The notes: generated by a model not told the origin, from the sequence alone. Shown: positions 22,259-36,505, numbered from the stretch's first letter. The stretch is DNA of 64,000 nt from Hypomyces perniciosus (GCA_008477525.1 SPDT01000007.1:496001-560000); one strand, 5' to 3'. Program-made: numbers and translations.

Positions 22259-22838
22259 TGTTAAAATAACAAGGTTATACTGAACCTTATTTAAGTGCAG
22301 CTTCTAGGAAGGTGCACCCAACGCAGCAATGAGGAAACGACTGAGAGTCTAGTTGGGTTAACAATAGATGAACAATTGAATTGTAACTGAACTAATAGCT
22401 AGAAAGCTATAGAATATCTAGTGATGTGCGGCTGGTGTAGAAGTGATTGTATGAACAATAGCTTTGTCTTCTACAATAGTCCTCCGACTAGATAATAGGA
22501 ATGCGGCGGCAGAATTGGGTTCGTGGCCCTATTCCTATTTTCCGCAAAATTCATTTGTATGGGAAATCGGCCAAATCGACTCACGGCCATACAAACAGGA
22601 AACCATTTTAGTCAGATTTTTCACAATAGCCATTGTGGCCATTGTATTGAGTCTAGGGTAGGCGGGATAGCTGGTCCTAGCTCAATTGTTATCGTTGAAG
22701 ATAACAGAAATTTCCTGACTTACACCGAAGTTCCTCCGGAACTCGGTCCTAGCGTCGGGCCTAATTCCGGGTCAAGCCAGAATAGGAAGGTTACCCAAAT
22801 ACACTGAAATCCTTACTTTTTAGCCCTCCTTTTTAACA
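22259..22838 (+). mobile_element. Solo LTR, family B, 580 bp, TSD AGATA
   Basis: Begins TGTTAAAATAAC and ends TTTTTAACA. It is flanked by AGATA at 22,254-22,258 and 22,839-22,843. It sits inside family C; the undisturbed site is at about 58,545-58,570 in the inverted copy. It is only lightly RIP-mutated. The short ORFs inside it are not genes. Confidence 0.95.
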
Positions 22839-25800
22839 AGATAAAACTTTACTTTTATCTTTCCTTCCCTGCTTTAAAAAAAAGCTTTTTAAGGCAGGTA
22901 GCGATAACTAGGCTAATTAAGCTAAAATTATTTTCCTTAAAGGAATATTATCTTTAAAACTATAATTCCGCTTAATAATAATAGACTTGCTATTTACCTA
23001 TAGCAAATAGTTTATTAAAGTTTAAGATATTGCTAGCTGTATTAAATAATTAAATTTAAATAGACAGAATACAGGAGCTGCTTTAATAGGCTATTCCTAA
23101 CAGAAAAAATATAATAAACCTTAACTATATTATACTTTAAAGGACTATATATAAGCAGTCAATAAAAAGGGCAATACTTAAATAAAGGGTATAAACTATA
23201 TAAAGAACTAATGCTAATACAGCTTTTTAGCGAGCGAGGTAAATATTGCCTAAAAGGCTATATATTACTATTACAGGAAAAAGGGATATATTGCCTGGTT
23301 TTATAAGAAATGCTATAGAGCCTAGGTATATTAAGTCTAGATTACTGACCGCGAGTCTAATAATAACAACTAGTATATTAATAGCAAGGAAAACAGTAAC
23401 TTTAACAATAAATTAAAAGATTAGCTTTAATATAAAGTTAAGTATTAAAGCCTATAAAGGAAGAATTAAAGGGATAGAAGGAGTTTAAAGACTAAATAAC
23501 TAGCGAATTAATAATATTATAAACTAGAATAGAGAATATACCTATTACAGTATTATTTAATACTAGCTGTAACCTTTATACTGTTATAAACTTTTCCTTT
23601 ACCTGGAAGTTATACCTTTTATAGATTAAAATTACTAAAAAGAAGATTAAAACGTTTATTAAAATCTATAAAAAGGTAGAAACCAGCTATATTGCTATTA
23701 TTTACCTAGATCTATATAGCTATATTAAACATTAATATACCTATATAGTAGATAAACTAAATTATAACCTAATCCTCAGTAAGCCTTAAGCTAAGGTTAA
23801 CTAGGTAGTATATAATGCAGCTAAAAAGGAAGTTAGCTATAGAAAAGCTGGCCTATAGCTATAATTTACAGATAAAGAGGAGCCTGGGAATATTAAAGCT
23901 ATATAAAGAGCCTGGCTTATACTAGCCTTAATATTATAAATAAAATACTACTATATTAAAAAGAATAGCGAAAAGGAAGTATATTTCCTTTAAGCTATTA
24001 GTATATTTACTATTAAAAAAGCACTTTAGCTTAAAAAACCTATAGATCCCCGGGAATATATCCCCTTTAAACTATATAAAGAGTTCTGTTTGCTATTCTC
24101 TATAAAAGAAGCTATTAAGCTTTTATTATACTGCCTTAAAGTCGATTTACAGATTCCTTTAAAAGCTAATAAATATAGTAAAGAACCGGAACTCCTTTAA
24201 GGCCCCTTTTATAGTATGTTATATAAAGAACTATTAGTGTTATAGAAGACCCTCTTTAATTTACTCGATAAGGGATTTATTTAAGCTATATAGCTTAGCC
24301 GCTGCAGCCCTTATCCTTTTTATTTAAAAACCTAGAGGAGGAATTTGCTTTTGCGTAAACTACTGCGCCTTAAACGCAATAATATAGCGAGATCGCTACC
24401 CCCTCCCCTTTTTTTCTAAAACCTTTAATAGTTTAATAAAAGCGAAGTGGTTTATAAAGCTAGATATAGTAGCTGCATTTTATAAAATTAAGGTTGCGAA
24501 AGGAGAAAAATATAAGACTATATTTTATATATACTATAGCCGATATAAATGGCAGGTAGTTTTATTTGGATTTACTAGTATATTAGCAGTATTTTAATAG
24601 TATATTAACTAAATATTATACCCCTTTTTAGACAACTTCGCATCTATATACCTTAATAATATCTTAATCTATATTAATAAGTTATAAAAAGACTATATAA
24701 AAAAGGTCTAGTAAATTTTATATGCCTTTACTAATATTAAGCTATATTTAAATCTTAAAAAGTGCGCGTTTATATAGAAAGAGATTAAATACTTTAGGTT
24801 TATTATATATATTAATAAAGGAATTGCCTGCGACTTTAAAAAGCAGTAAGCTATTAGCGAGTAATAGGCACCTATAACAGTAATAAGAGTTTAAAGCTTC
24901 TTTAGCTTTACTAATTACTATTAGATATTTATCTTTAAGTTTTTTTAAATAGCCTATTTACTTATAAGGCTAACTAAAAAAGGGACCCTTTTTTAGTGGA
25001 AAGGTATAAAAGAAGCAGCTTTCCAGGAGCTTAAATGCCTTTTTATTAAAGCCTTTATACTATAAGCTTAGGATCCTATAAAATACACTTTTATTAAAGT
25101 AGACTATTTAAGATATACTTTAAAAGGAGTCCTTTTATAAAAAAATAAAAAAGGAGAATATTATATTATAGTTTACTATTTATAAAAGCTAAACCTTATT
25201 AAATATAATTATTTTATTTATAATAAAGAAATACTAGTAGTAATTTACTGTTTAGAAAAGTAAAGAGTAAAGCTATATAGCTGTAACCCCTTTACAGTTA
25301 TTTTAAACTATAAAACTTATAATTCTTTATAATGCGCAGGAAACTCTTTAAATAATAGATATGCTAGGCAGAGTTCTTTTCCTAATTCGATTTTATAATT
25401 TAATATAGGCCAGGTAGTAAAGCAGCTGCTTTTAATGCATTAAGCTGCAGGGAATAAAACCTTTTATTTAATAAAGGCGATAAGCGTAAATTAAGCTGCT
25501 ATATATAATTTATCCCAGCTATATTAGCAATATAAAGATTTAAAGATAGCAATACTAATCTCCCTTTAATACGCGTATTTAATAGAAATAAAGAACTATA
25601 AGACCTATAGAACCTAACAATTTAAAAGGATTTAATATATTAATAGGTATATACTGTAGTTAAAAAAGAAGAGTGCTCTCTCTTTATAAACCTTTAACTT
25701 AAAGTATAGATATTAGAATATATAATTAATAAAGAATAGAGATTAATATTCTAAAATTATATTTAAATATTAGCTATAATTAAAAAAGAAAGCGAAATAC

Positions 25801-27183
25801 TGTCTATTTATATTATATAAGTAGAATATAATACTGCAGTTTTAAGCTATTTAAGTTATAATAGAACCCTAGCTATTATTTCCTGCAGGTTTTTTTAGCT
25901 AGGAATTAGCAGTATAGTTTAATAATTCCTCTATAACTGCAGTATATATAGAAAAGGAAAGGTATAGAGAAGCTATAAGTAAAGACTCCTTAAACTACTA
26001 CCTATTCTTTAGCGTATCTGCAGCAATTTAGTTATAGACTTTATAGTTAATTTATTACCTATAAGATTAATATAAATATAATACCTTTAAGTTATTATTA
26101 ACTAGTTTATTAAGAATATTACCTTTAAAGTAATAGAGAGTATAGAGGCAGAAGTATATATAAAGAGGTTCCTTTAATGCTACGATTAGTTCTATAGGAT
26201 ACCCTAGTCTATAGTTAGCGACTAAAGATTTAATTAGACTAGCTGCTTTTAAAGAGCTTTTTATAAACTAGCAGGAACCTAGCAATACTTAAGTACAGTA
26301 TATAACCTATAGATTAACAGCAGATTAAAAAGGAGTAATTAAAAGATTTAAGTATACTTTAAAGTATATATAGACTACTTTTAAAGCAATTAGGGAAACC
26401 TTTTCCTAGTAATATAACTAGCTTTAAATAACCGTAAATATATAGCTATCTAAATAAGCCCCTTTTTCCTTAAATACGGCTATTATATAGAACCCCTTTA
26501 GCTATATATAAAAGAAAATAAAGCTATTAAATTAAAGGACCTAGAGGAGAAGGCTATAAAAGAAATAGTTAAGAGACTAGAAGGAGTAACTGCCTTTGCC
26601 TAAGCAGCACTTGCCGCTATATAATAATGTTATAAAGACTTTGCGAACTAGCGGTAAGGCCTTTCTAAGAGATATAAAGTAAGAGATAAAGTCTGGCTAC
26701 ACCTTGGCAACTATAATACTCCCCAGCCTTTTAAAAAGCTTAATGCCCTATATTATAAATATATAGTAATAAAAGTTATTAGCCTTTATATAATAGAACT
26801 GGGTATATTAACTGGTATATACCTGCGATTTTATATTAACCTATTAAAAAGAGCGGCTAATAACCCTTTTTTAGGCTAGATTTTAGACGACCTTTAACTA
26901 CTATTAATATAAGTGGATAGTGAGGATAAATGGGAAGTTAAAGAGGTCCTCTGCGCGAGGATTAAATAGCAAGGTCGCGGCTTTTTCCGCAAAGCATTAA
27001 TATAGTGGAAAGGATATATAGAGCTAACCTGGGAACCGATATATATACTTAAAGATATAGCAGCCTTTAATAACTATATATCTAAATATGGCCTAATTGA
27101 ATTTAATAATGGGCCACTTAACAGCTATACGCCAGCGAAATAACGGTGCCTAAGGAGAGAGCTACTGTAAGAAGGGGGGGTAA
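22839..27183 (+). pseudogene. Family C gag-pol remnant
   Basis: Protease trace (L-F-N-T-S-C, from a DTGC type) near 23,550. RT at about 24,430-24,850 shows F-I-K-L-D-I, F-G-F-T and the catalytic box as YLNN (24,649-24,660). RNase H and integrase traces follow, the latter near 26,030-26,400. A C-terminal chromodomain (about 26,918-27,080) has W-E-V-K-E-V-L and W-K-G-Y..W-E-P largely intact. Stops are frequent. Confidence 0.85.
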
Positions 27184-27409
27184 TATTATAGGCTAGGCTA
27201 TGTTTCCTGGAATTATAACTATGCTGAATCCGGAAATACGACTAATACTAGACTGCTTACTTAATTAGGAAACCACCTCGGCCATAACCCTATACGCACA
27301 ACTATATAACATATATATAGCTAGTATAGAGCTTCCTTCCTTTAGCTATAGATAGACAATATAGAAGTGCCCTAACTGTATACTTTCCAGTTAGGCTACA
27401 CCCGTTACA
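27184..27409 (+). repeat. 3' LTR of family C (226 bp)
   Basis: Starts TATTATAGGC (RIP form of TGTTACAGGC) and ends CCCGTTACA. Exactly 226 bp, as are the two LTRs of the inverted copy. Confidence 0.9.
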
Positions 27410-30400
27410 CTATTAAAGCTAGATAAAAGGTTATTAAAATGAAAGGTTTTAGATATAAAGATATTACCTATTTTTAAAAAGTAAAGTTAAACTTTACCCT
27501 TTAAATAGAAAATAAAATTATTAAAAAGAAAATCTTAGCCTTTAAATTAATTATTAAAGCTAATAGTATAAAGATTAAAAAAGTAAATATTTAAAAGAGT
27601 TTTTTTATATAAAAGGTCTTTAAATCCTATATTAATATTATAAAAATATACTTTATTAATATATAAATCTTAATACAGGCATAAAATTAAATATAAACTA
27701 AATCCCTTGTAATGTTTTATTAAAAAACGCTTTTTAGCGAAACTATTAATCTATATAATTAATTTATAGTATTTAAAGAAAATATATATATAAACTTTAA
27801 GCTATTTAATACCATTATTTTAATAGAGATATAGATTAAAAAAGAAATTATTTAGTATGATTAATATTTAAGCTTCTATAACTTAAAGGGTTATATTAAA
27901 ATATTAAAATATAAAAACTGCAGTAAATATAATTATATATTTAAAGAAAAAGAGAAGTATTAATAGCCCTTTTAATATATTAACTATTATAGCTTATATC
28001 TCTTTAACTTTATTAACTATTATATATATTTTACTTTATATAATAATATTAAAATATATACTATTAAAGAATAACTAAAAAGTATTAAAAGATTAAATAT
28101 TAAAGAATTTTTAAAGAGAAACCTAAAAGTCTTTATAGTTAAAGCCTAAGCTTTAAAGTATAACCTAAATGCTATTACTTTAAATACTGCTATTATTAAT
28201 ATTACTACCGCTAATTAAAATAGCATTAATTAAAACTAAAGCACTATAGCTATTAAATCTAGTAAATAAACACTTTCCCTTTTAACTGCAATTAGCTTGT
28301 TTAATATAGGAAAGAAATATATTAAAGGACCCCCTTTAAAAGTAAAAAAACCTGCTAATATAAAAATTAACTTTATTAATAAGTAAAAGTCCTTACTTAA
28401 AATAGACTTTACTATAACCTTTATAATTATTGCTTAAATCTTTAATGATTTAATTAATAAAAAAATAGGGAGTAAAATTAATGCCCCTTTAAAGGGAGAT
28501 AAATTAAAAGAAAAGGTTTTATAAATAATAAACTTTATTAAAGCTATTAAAAAATATTTAATTTAAAAATCTTTTAAGCTAATATAAATAAATAAAAATA
28601 ATATTAGAATATAGCGTTTTTACTAGCCTAGGAAAATAGCTTAAATATTATATTTATTTAAAAGCTATAGATTTATTAAAATACTATATTATTTAAAAGA
28701 TAAATAAGATCCTACTTTAACTTTAAAGTATTTAACCTATTTAATAATTAAAAGGAGACTAAACCCTTTATTTTTATATATATTAGAAAATTACTAAATT
28801 TACTATATTAATAACTATCGCCTTTAAAATTAAAATTTAACTGCATTTATTAAATAAAAGTCTATAGTTATATTATTATTAATATCTACTATAAAGCTCT
28901 TTTTAATACTATAATAAAAACTTATAAAAAGTAAAGTTGGCCCCTTTTAAATTTAATTATAATAAAAGACTTTAATATATTATATGTTAAAATAACAAGG
29001 TTATACTGAACCTTATTTAAGTGCAGCTTTAAGGAAGGTGCACCCAACGCAGCAATAAGGAAACGACCGAGTCTAATTGGGTTAACAGTGGATAAACAAT
29101 TGAATTGTAAACGATCTAATAGCTAGAAGCTATAGAATATCTAGTGTATATGCGGCTAGTGTAGAAGTGATTGTATAAACAATAGCTTTGTCTTCTACAA
29201 TAGTCCTCCGACCTAATAATAGGCATACAGTGGCAGAATTAGGTTTGTGGCCGCATTCCTATTTTCCGCAAAATTTATTTATATAGGAAATCGGCCAAAT
29301 CGACTCACGGCCATACAAACAGGAAACCATTTTGGTCAGATTTTTCACAATGGCTATTATGCCCATTGTATTGAGTCTAGGGTAGGCGGGGTAGCTGGTC
29401 CTAGCTTAATTGTTATTGTTGAGGATAACAGAAATTTCCTGACTTACACCGAAGTTCCTCCGGGCACTCGGTCCTAGCGTCGGGCCTAATTCCGGGTCTA
29501 GCCGGAATAGGAAGGTTACCCAATTACACAGAAGTCCTTACTCTTTAGCCCTCCTTTTTAACATTATATTAAATATAGCAATTAACTTAATTTTTAAATA
29601 TTATAGGTAATAAATTAGCTAAATAAATAAATAACTATAATTTAATCCCAGCCTTTATAAATACCTTTATAAAGGATTTTAGAAAATATATTAACTTTTT
29701 TTTCTTTAACTGCCTTATATTAATAACTATTGCAAAAAACCTAAATATAGACTTAAATTACTATATAGTTATTATTATACTTTTAAGCCCTATTAAGCAA
29801 ATAGTTAGTATAGGAAAGAAATATATCCCTTTTAAGGGTTTATAAAAGTTTAGCTAGTTAATATATATATATACCTAGCTCCTTTTATAAGTAAATATAA
29901 TTAATTTAACTAAAAGAGACTTAAATGCGGCTATATAAGCACTTTAAAGACTTTTTGCAGACTATATATAATTAATAAATAAAAAGAGATATTAAAATAA
30001 ATATAATGCCCTTTAGTAAAATAAAAACTGCTAGATAGCCTATTTAACTTATATTATAGCGCCCTTTAAGACTAATAAATAAATTCAAGTAAAGAAAGTA
30101 TTATATAATATAGTTAAATATAAAAAATACAATTATTAAAATAAAATTATAATTAAAGCCATTTTAAGTAAAGGCATTTAATAAATAGCTAAATAGTATA
30201 AGGCTATAGATTAATTTTAACCCCCCCCTTTAATAAATAATAATAAAAGTATTTTAAACCTTAAAGAGTAAATAGCCTTTTTAAAAATATTTACTATAAT
30301 AAAAGAAATAAAAAAAGATATTAAAAACGTTTAAGAACTTTAAATATTAAAGAACCCTTAGATATTATAAAATAAAATAATTAATGAATAAAAGGTAAAA

Positions 30401-32990
30401 AAGGCGATAATTAAAATAGGGAATACTGCGCTTAATATAAATAATATATCGGTAACCCTTTTATATTATATATAGCCTACTATTAAAAAGTTTGTTATAA
30501 ACCTTTTTACAGGCTGCCTTAAATTAAAATACTACCCTTTCCTTATTAAAAACATTATAGTTACTATTATATTTAAATTTTATAAACTTAACTATATAAC
30601 CTATAAAGCTTTTAGGCCTATTTTACTACTATTTTATATAAAAGAAAGCTTTAAAAGGCTATTTATTAAAAGGATATCCCTTTTAGCATTTAAATATAAA
30701 ATCCTTTTAAAGTAATACTTTAAGGCCCTTTTAAAAAAGCAGCTATAGATTTAATTGCCTATTTAATTTATAATATTAAAGTTACTTTAAATAAAGGGGA
30801 GGTTATAACTTTATTTACCTTTAATATTTTAAGGCCTTTAATATTATTATAAAAAAATAAATTAATTTTATAGCTTAAATAATAAAAATAGCTTATTTAG
30901 TTTAGAAAATAAATAAAGTCCTTTATAAATAATAAAACTGCCTTTATTTATAAAAAAAATAAAATTAACTTACTAGGCTTTACCTTTAAATATAAAGCTT
31001 TATAAAGATTTTTTATCTCTTTTATTATATTAATACTTTATTTTAGCCTAATCCTTTAATTTAAAAATTAATAATCTTGCTTTAAGTATATTAATAATAT
31101 TATTATATTTATTTTAGGTAAATTTACTTAAAAGCTAATTACCTTTATATAATAGGCGCTTAATAAAACGCGAAAGTAAAGAGTAACAAATAGAATATCT
31201 TTTAATTATATTAAAGCTAAATTATTATACTTTTATAATATAAAAAGCTAAATATATAAAAAAGGTATTATAATAAAAAGAAACTTAATTTAGCTTAAAA
31301 AGAATATTTAATAGTTAAAGGTTTAGTTTAACTTAAAGCTTTCTTTTAAGAAATATATATAGATATTTATAAGTAAAGTATATAAAGTCTTTAATTTCTT
31401 TAAATTACTTAATAAAATTTAAAAGGGTTTACCTTTTAAAGCTATAATATTAGCTATAAAGGCCTATATCCTCCCTATTACTTTATATAAAATAAAAATA
31501 TAGTAGTTAAAGTATAAATAATAATTGTAAGTTAATTTGATTAAATAAATAAATATAAAAGTATTTAACTTTATAGATAAAATAAATATAGCCTTAAAGG
31601 CTGTAATAAAGGCAGTCCTTTTAATTTAAAAGACTATAAGCGTTTTTATTTTATATAAAAAGTTAAAAGTCCTTTAGCTAATATTGCTTTAGCCTAGGCA
31701 TAATTTAAATATATAGCGAGATTTGCAGGATTAGATTAGGATTACTTAATTAGTTAATATATTAATAAAAAACTCCCTCTTTAACTGCTATAAACTAGAT
31801 TTTAGCGCACTACTGCCTTAGTTAATAAACTTATTACACCTATACTTTTTATTAAAAAGTCTTTATATATTATCTTTAATTTTAACTTAAAAGGTATAGC
31901 TAAACTAACTGTAATAAAGAAGTACTTAGAAATAGTTAAATCTTTCCCTTTTTATTTAATTTTAGCCTATTTTAATAAATTTTAAATGAAAGGGAATATA
32001 GGCTAAAGAGTAGTTATTCATTATTAAGTAAAGGTTACTATAAATATTTAATATTTAAAAAATATAAAACTTTATAATATAAAGGTATAGGCTGCTTTAA
32101 AGGCTATAAAGCTAGCAGTTAAATATATAAAGGAAAACTATATAATTTAAATAGCCTTCCTTTTTTTAATTAATTTATTAATTATTAATAGGCTATTGAA
32201 TAAACCCCCTTTTTTGATATAAAGAGTATATATATAGTTTGAGAAATTAATATAAAGTATGTTACTTTATAAAACTTTTACTTTATAGGTTTTAAAATAT
32301 AAGGATATTATAAGTAATAAATAAGTTAACTATTTAGCTAAATAAAGCGCAGCTTTCCTTACTGCACGATAAAATTAAGCTATAATTATATATATTAGAA
32401 AATAGATTAAAGAAAAAGTCGCGGAGGTAAAAGAGGAAGATTAGTTTAGTAAAACCCTAGAAAGCTATAGATAATAGGGATTTAGGGCTTTAGCTTTTTT
32501 ACTAGAATTTAAACTCCTATACCCTATCCTGTATAAGGTTTTAGCAGAAAGATTAAAATATAAGGATTTCCAGGAATACTATAAACACTTTAAGTATAAT
32601 AGAGAGTCTATTTATAAGTGTAGTAAATTAAAGAGATAAAGCTATTATACAGAATATAAAATAGTTAGGCTTTTCCTTTTAAATACCCCTTTAAGAGAGA
32701 CCCCCCTTTGTTATTTACTTAAACCTATAAAAAGTAAAGCCTTTTAAAAACTAGTAGAAGAAGCGGACTTTTATAGTCCTCTTTTAGCAGAAATAAATTA
32801 ATACTACCTAAACTAACCCTTTTTCCTTTATAAATTAAAACTCAGCGAACAGCGGTATAAGCCGCCAGCTTTTAATATTCTATTGCCTATAAGGGATTTA
32901 TATAACTAGTTTACTTAATAGATGGAAATAATAAAATAAACAAATAAATAAATATCTCTCTCAATACTTAATATAACTATACTGCGCTCT
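27410..32990 (+). mobile_element. Degenerate non-LTR retrotransposon (Tad1-like LINE), interrupted by solo LTR B
   Basis: A knuckle-like gag trace lies near 27,910-27,965. After the LTR B insertion the RT can be followed: a G-F-x-x-S-x-x-I-L-x-L box near 31,010, the catalytic F-x-D-D as YINN at 31,087-31,098, then A-L-N-K-T-R-K and K-A-K-L-L-Y-F, the hallmark order of Tad1-type LINEs. A late CxCx..H/Y..C zinc-like segment is near 32,615-32,670. The 3' end near 32,940-32,990 is A-rich with AAATA units. All frames are broken. The limits are approximate; no target duplication was found. Confidence 0.65.
28985..29563 (+). mobile_element. Solo LTR, family B, 579 bp, TSD TTATA
   Basis: TGTTAAAATAAC..TTTTTAACA with exact TTATA flanks (28,980-28,984 and 29,564-29,568). 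It is inserted into the LINE remnant. Much less mutated than its host. Confidence 0.95.
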
Positions 32991-33456
32991 GCTATAATTA
33001 TAAGCCTAGGTAGTAATTATTAAAGTTACTAGAAACTTCTACTTAAATATTATATTTCTCTTTATTTCCTTTACTTTTACTTTTACGTTATTAAAGCTAT
33101 TTTTTATAATAAATAATATAAGGGATATTGCTTATATAAAGGTAAAATTAATACTTTAGTAAATTAAGTAGATTACTATTTTAATTAATAATATAACTAT
33201 TACTAAAGTTTAGAATAGGATTAATCTGAATCTCTTTAATGAATTAAATTATAATTTCCCTGCTTTTAAACTATTTACTTTAATAAAAGTAAAGAAAATT
33301 ATAGTTAAAGAGTTTAATAATAATTTTACTTTAATAGATATTTTTATTTAATATAATAGTATAGTTTAAAAATATTGATTTATTATTATTATAAATAATA
33401 AAAAGAAAAAGGATAAAGCTATAATCTTACAGTAAATTTAATAGATAATTAACTTT
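32991..33456. other. Unassigned AT-rich decay
   Basis: No recognisable gene, LTR end or repeat copy found. Confidence 0.4.
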
Positions 33457-33719
33457 TGTAATAAAGCGCAGCACAGCTATATAAAGTATAGAGAGATAGG
33501 AAATGCATCTTGATTCTATAAAAGAGAATATACTGTAATGGCCTTGCCATATATATATATAGCTAATATTAAAGGAAGCTGTATATAGGCGCTATAAGCG
33601 CCTATATAGTTTAATATATCGCTTACGCAATATATATAGTAGCTTATATCTACTTTGTAAGCAGATAAAAGCTCTTTAGCGCTAATAAGCAATAAGGCCC
33701 TAGCCTACTTAACCTAATA
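33457..33719 (-). mobile_element. LTR family D, reverse copy, RIP-mutated (about 263 bp)
   Basis: Aligns over its full length to the reverse complement of 36,506-36,771 with mostly G-to-A and C-to-T changes. No matching target duplication (ACTTT versus TACAC), so it may be one end of a lost element. Confidence 0.8.
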
Positions 33720-34199
33720 TACACCCCAGTTAATAAAGCTATTCTTAATATTTTATTTACTATTACTTTAATCTATTTATAGTATTATAATTAACTAGCT
33801 ATACTTTTAAAGCCTCTTTTACTTAATTAAAAGCTTTTTTATTATAAATATATATTAATATTCCATTATAAAGGTAAAAGGAATATAAGTATTCTAGCTA
33901 TGATTAATCTATAATAGTAGAAAGTTAAATAATAAAGCTTTTTAAGCAGGTAAATCAATCCTAAACAGCTAAAAATAAATATATTAACTGCCTTTAACTT
34001 TATTTTTTACTCTCTTTCTTTAATTATTAATATTAATAGTAATAGTAGTATAACCTTTACTATAAATGTTATACTTTTAATTAATTCTTTTTGCGCTATA
34101 TATTTATTAGCTAACAGTAAGATTATAATAGAAGAATACTATATAAGTAAAGTATAGTTATAGTTACCCTTTAAAAGTAGCTTATTGTAGCGTTAATAG
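33720..34199. other. Unassigned AT-rich decay
   Basis: No identifiable domain or repeat end. Confidence 0.4.
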
Positions 34200-34593
34200 C
34201 TCGGCTAACTAAACAGCTATACCTACTATTTCTCCTGCATTAACTAGTTTAGCTTCTTTTTTATTAAATTTAAGGTATAACCCTTTTAATGACTTTACCG
34301 CTGCCTTTTAGGCAATAATAAATGCCTTTTAGCCTACTTTTTATACTTTTACTTTAACTTTTGCTTTTATTACTGTTACTGTTACTTTAATAATTGCGTT
34401 TATAGCTACTCCTATTACTGCTTTTACCTTTATTACTACTATTACTTTTACTATTATATTATTATTATTTTTAAAAAGGTTATTTCAAAGTAATAATTAC
34501 TAGTAAAAAGACTTTTTTTAATATATTTTTATTATTTACTTTTAATAGTATATTATTTATTTTAATAGTAATTATCAATATATCCTTTAATAA

Positions 34594-35516
34594 TAATACA
34601 TATAAATAGTGTATTATCCCTTTTCCTTCTTTCCTTCCCTTCTTCCCTCTTTATCTACACTTTATATATCAAATAGTAGCAATTTAAGCGTTTTTCGATC
34701 GCAAGACCTTTATAAATACACCATACTGGCAACTATACTGGCAACTATAAGCAACTATTTCGGCATTTCCTTCTAATAAGCAAGAAAGCCTCTGTAAATA
34801 AAGATATTAGCTAATTAACCTGCTAACTAAACTGCTAAACTAAACCGCTAAACTAAACCGCATTAATCTTAGTTTTTACCATTTCCTTTACAAGACTAAT
34901 ACACTGCTTCTAAAATAATCTATAGCTATTCCTCTTATTAGGCTTTACAGCTATTTTCTTTATTAAGTGATATTCCTTTTATAATTTTCTTTGAATTTCC
35001 CTCGATTTCATTTGCAAAAACTTTAACTAATTAACTTAATTAAGCCAAATAATAATAGCTATAGTAACTATATTAGGTTAATTATTAATGCTAGACCTAT
35101 AGAAGCTGCAGAGTCCTGTTTTATATATAGAATTAACTTTTTATTTACCTTTAGAATTAATGCTTTTTAAGCCTAGCTGGCCCGGCTAAGCAGACCTAGC
35201 AGTAACGATATATTGTAGCCCTTTTCCTAAGACCAGCTCAACAGCGTATTGTGGCCCCTGCTCCAAGACACATTCGACAACGCGTTATGGCCCCTATTCG
35301 AAGACCAAGGCAGCAATATAAGGAGGAATTTGGTTAGGAATTCAGTTAGGAATTCGGTTGGGAATATAGCCTTTATAATGGCTAAAGATGGTAAAGGAAT
35401 CTGAGGATATATTCTTTTTTAATTAAGGCGGCGGCATTTGATATATATAAATAGTGTATTGTCCCTTTTCCTTCCTTCCTTCCCTTCTTCCCTCTTTATC
35501 TGCACTTTGCATATCA
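34594..35516 (+). mobile_element. Miniature LTR element (TRIM-like), 923 bp, TSD AATAA
   Basis: Two 78-bp direct terminal repeats (34,594-34,671 and 35,439-35,516). The right one starts TGATATATA and ends GCATATCA; the left one differs by transitions only. Exact AATAA lies on both sides (34,589-34,593 and 35,517-35,521). The empty site is visible in the paralogous plus-strand copy near 42,541-42,556. The 767 bp interior has no clear protein. It has short tandem repeats (GCAACTATACTG type near 34,730, CTAAACTAAACCG near 34,845) and three ~40-bp units around 35,205-35,320. It is GC-richer than its surroundings. It would need an autonomous partner. Confidence 0.88.
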
Positions 35517-36505
35517 AATAACCTTCTTTTTAATTTGCCTATATGATTTTATTTAATTATATACTTTATAGTTATTTAATACTAATATTAATTATATATT
35601 AGCTGTTTCAAACAATAAATAAAAATAATAATTAAATAAATACTTTATTTTTCATTTATATATGTATAAATTTATATAATTAAATAATAATTTATTATAA
35701 AAAAATGTTTTACTTTTAATTTAATTTATTGAAAAAAGAGAATTTAATATACTTTAAAACAGTTATTACTTTAAATAATAATAATAATAATACGTTTTAT
35801 ATATAAATATATAAAGGCTAGAAAGCTTGTAAAAAATAGTTATCATAGTAATAAAATATACCCTTTATAATATACAGTATATAAATTAAAATTAATTATT
35901 CTTTTATATTTTTATATATTTTATTTTAATAATTATATATTTATTAAATTTAAGAGTACTTTAATATATTTGAAGCGCTATTATCAAAAGGATTTAATAA
36001 ACTTATTAATAAGTAAAAGATTAATAACAAAAGAAAACTATAAAGAATTTTGTTTCATACTTTTATTAAAACTATATATTTTATATATTAATATAATATA
36101 AGTAAATATTAATTTATATACTCTTTTTAATTATAAAGTATATAATTAATTAATTATTATAATGAATATTTTAATTAATATTAAGCTTAAATTTTATTTT
36201 TTAAAAGAAGTAATGTAAATTTATAGCTTTTTTTATTATTTGAATAGAAGTAAATAATTTTGTTTTAATTATAAAGATATTAATAATATTTTAATATATT
36301 ATATTTAATAAAATAAAGCTTAAAAAAAGTATATTAAAATACCTTTAAAATAATCTTTAAATAGTTATATTATTAGCGAAAAAATATTATTTAAAGCAAT
36401 TAAAACTTATATTTCTCTTTACCCTTTATATTAAAAAGTTAAAAATGCTATATATATAAATAATCAATTAATTAATTAACTGCTTTAAAGTTCTTTTTAT
36501 TAAAG

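Larger units (their letters stand above)
13896..27409 (+). mobile_element. Family C: chromodomain Ty3/gypsy retrotransposon, nested and RIP-mutated
   Basis: Only the last ~26 bp of the 5' LTR survive (13,896-13,921, matching the LTR end CCAGTTAGGCTACACCCGTTACA-type sequence with C-to-T changes). The internal part is split by element A (14,209-21,912) and a solo LTR B (22,259-22,838). Subtracting these and their target-site copies leaves a 4,968 bp interior, matching 4,963 bp in the inverted copy at 53,987-59,401. The interior reads gag, protease, RT, RNase H, integrase and chromodomain, with many stops. A G-run polypurine tract (27,171-27,180) precedes the 3' LTR. It is non-functional. Confidence 0.88.

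Noticed and set aside
22464..22807. Two overlapping ORFs (65 and 94 codons)
   Set aside because: They lie wholly inside solo LTR B, and a similar reading recurs in the other LTR B copy at 29,247. They are frames through repeat DNA, not genes.
29247..29477. 76-codon ORF
   Set aside because: Same position in the second solo LTR B; begins at a non-ATG codon.
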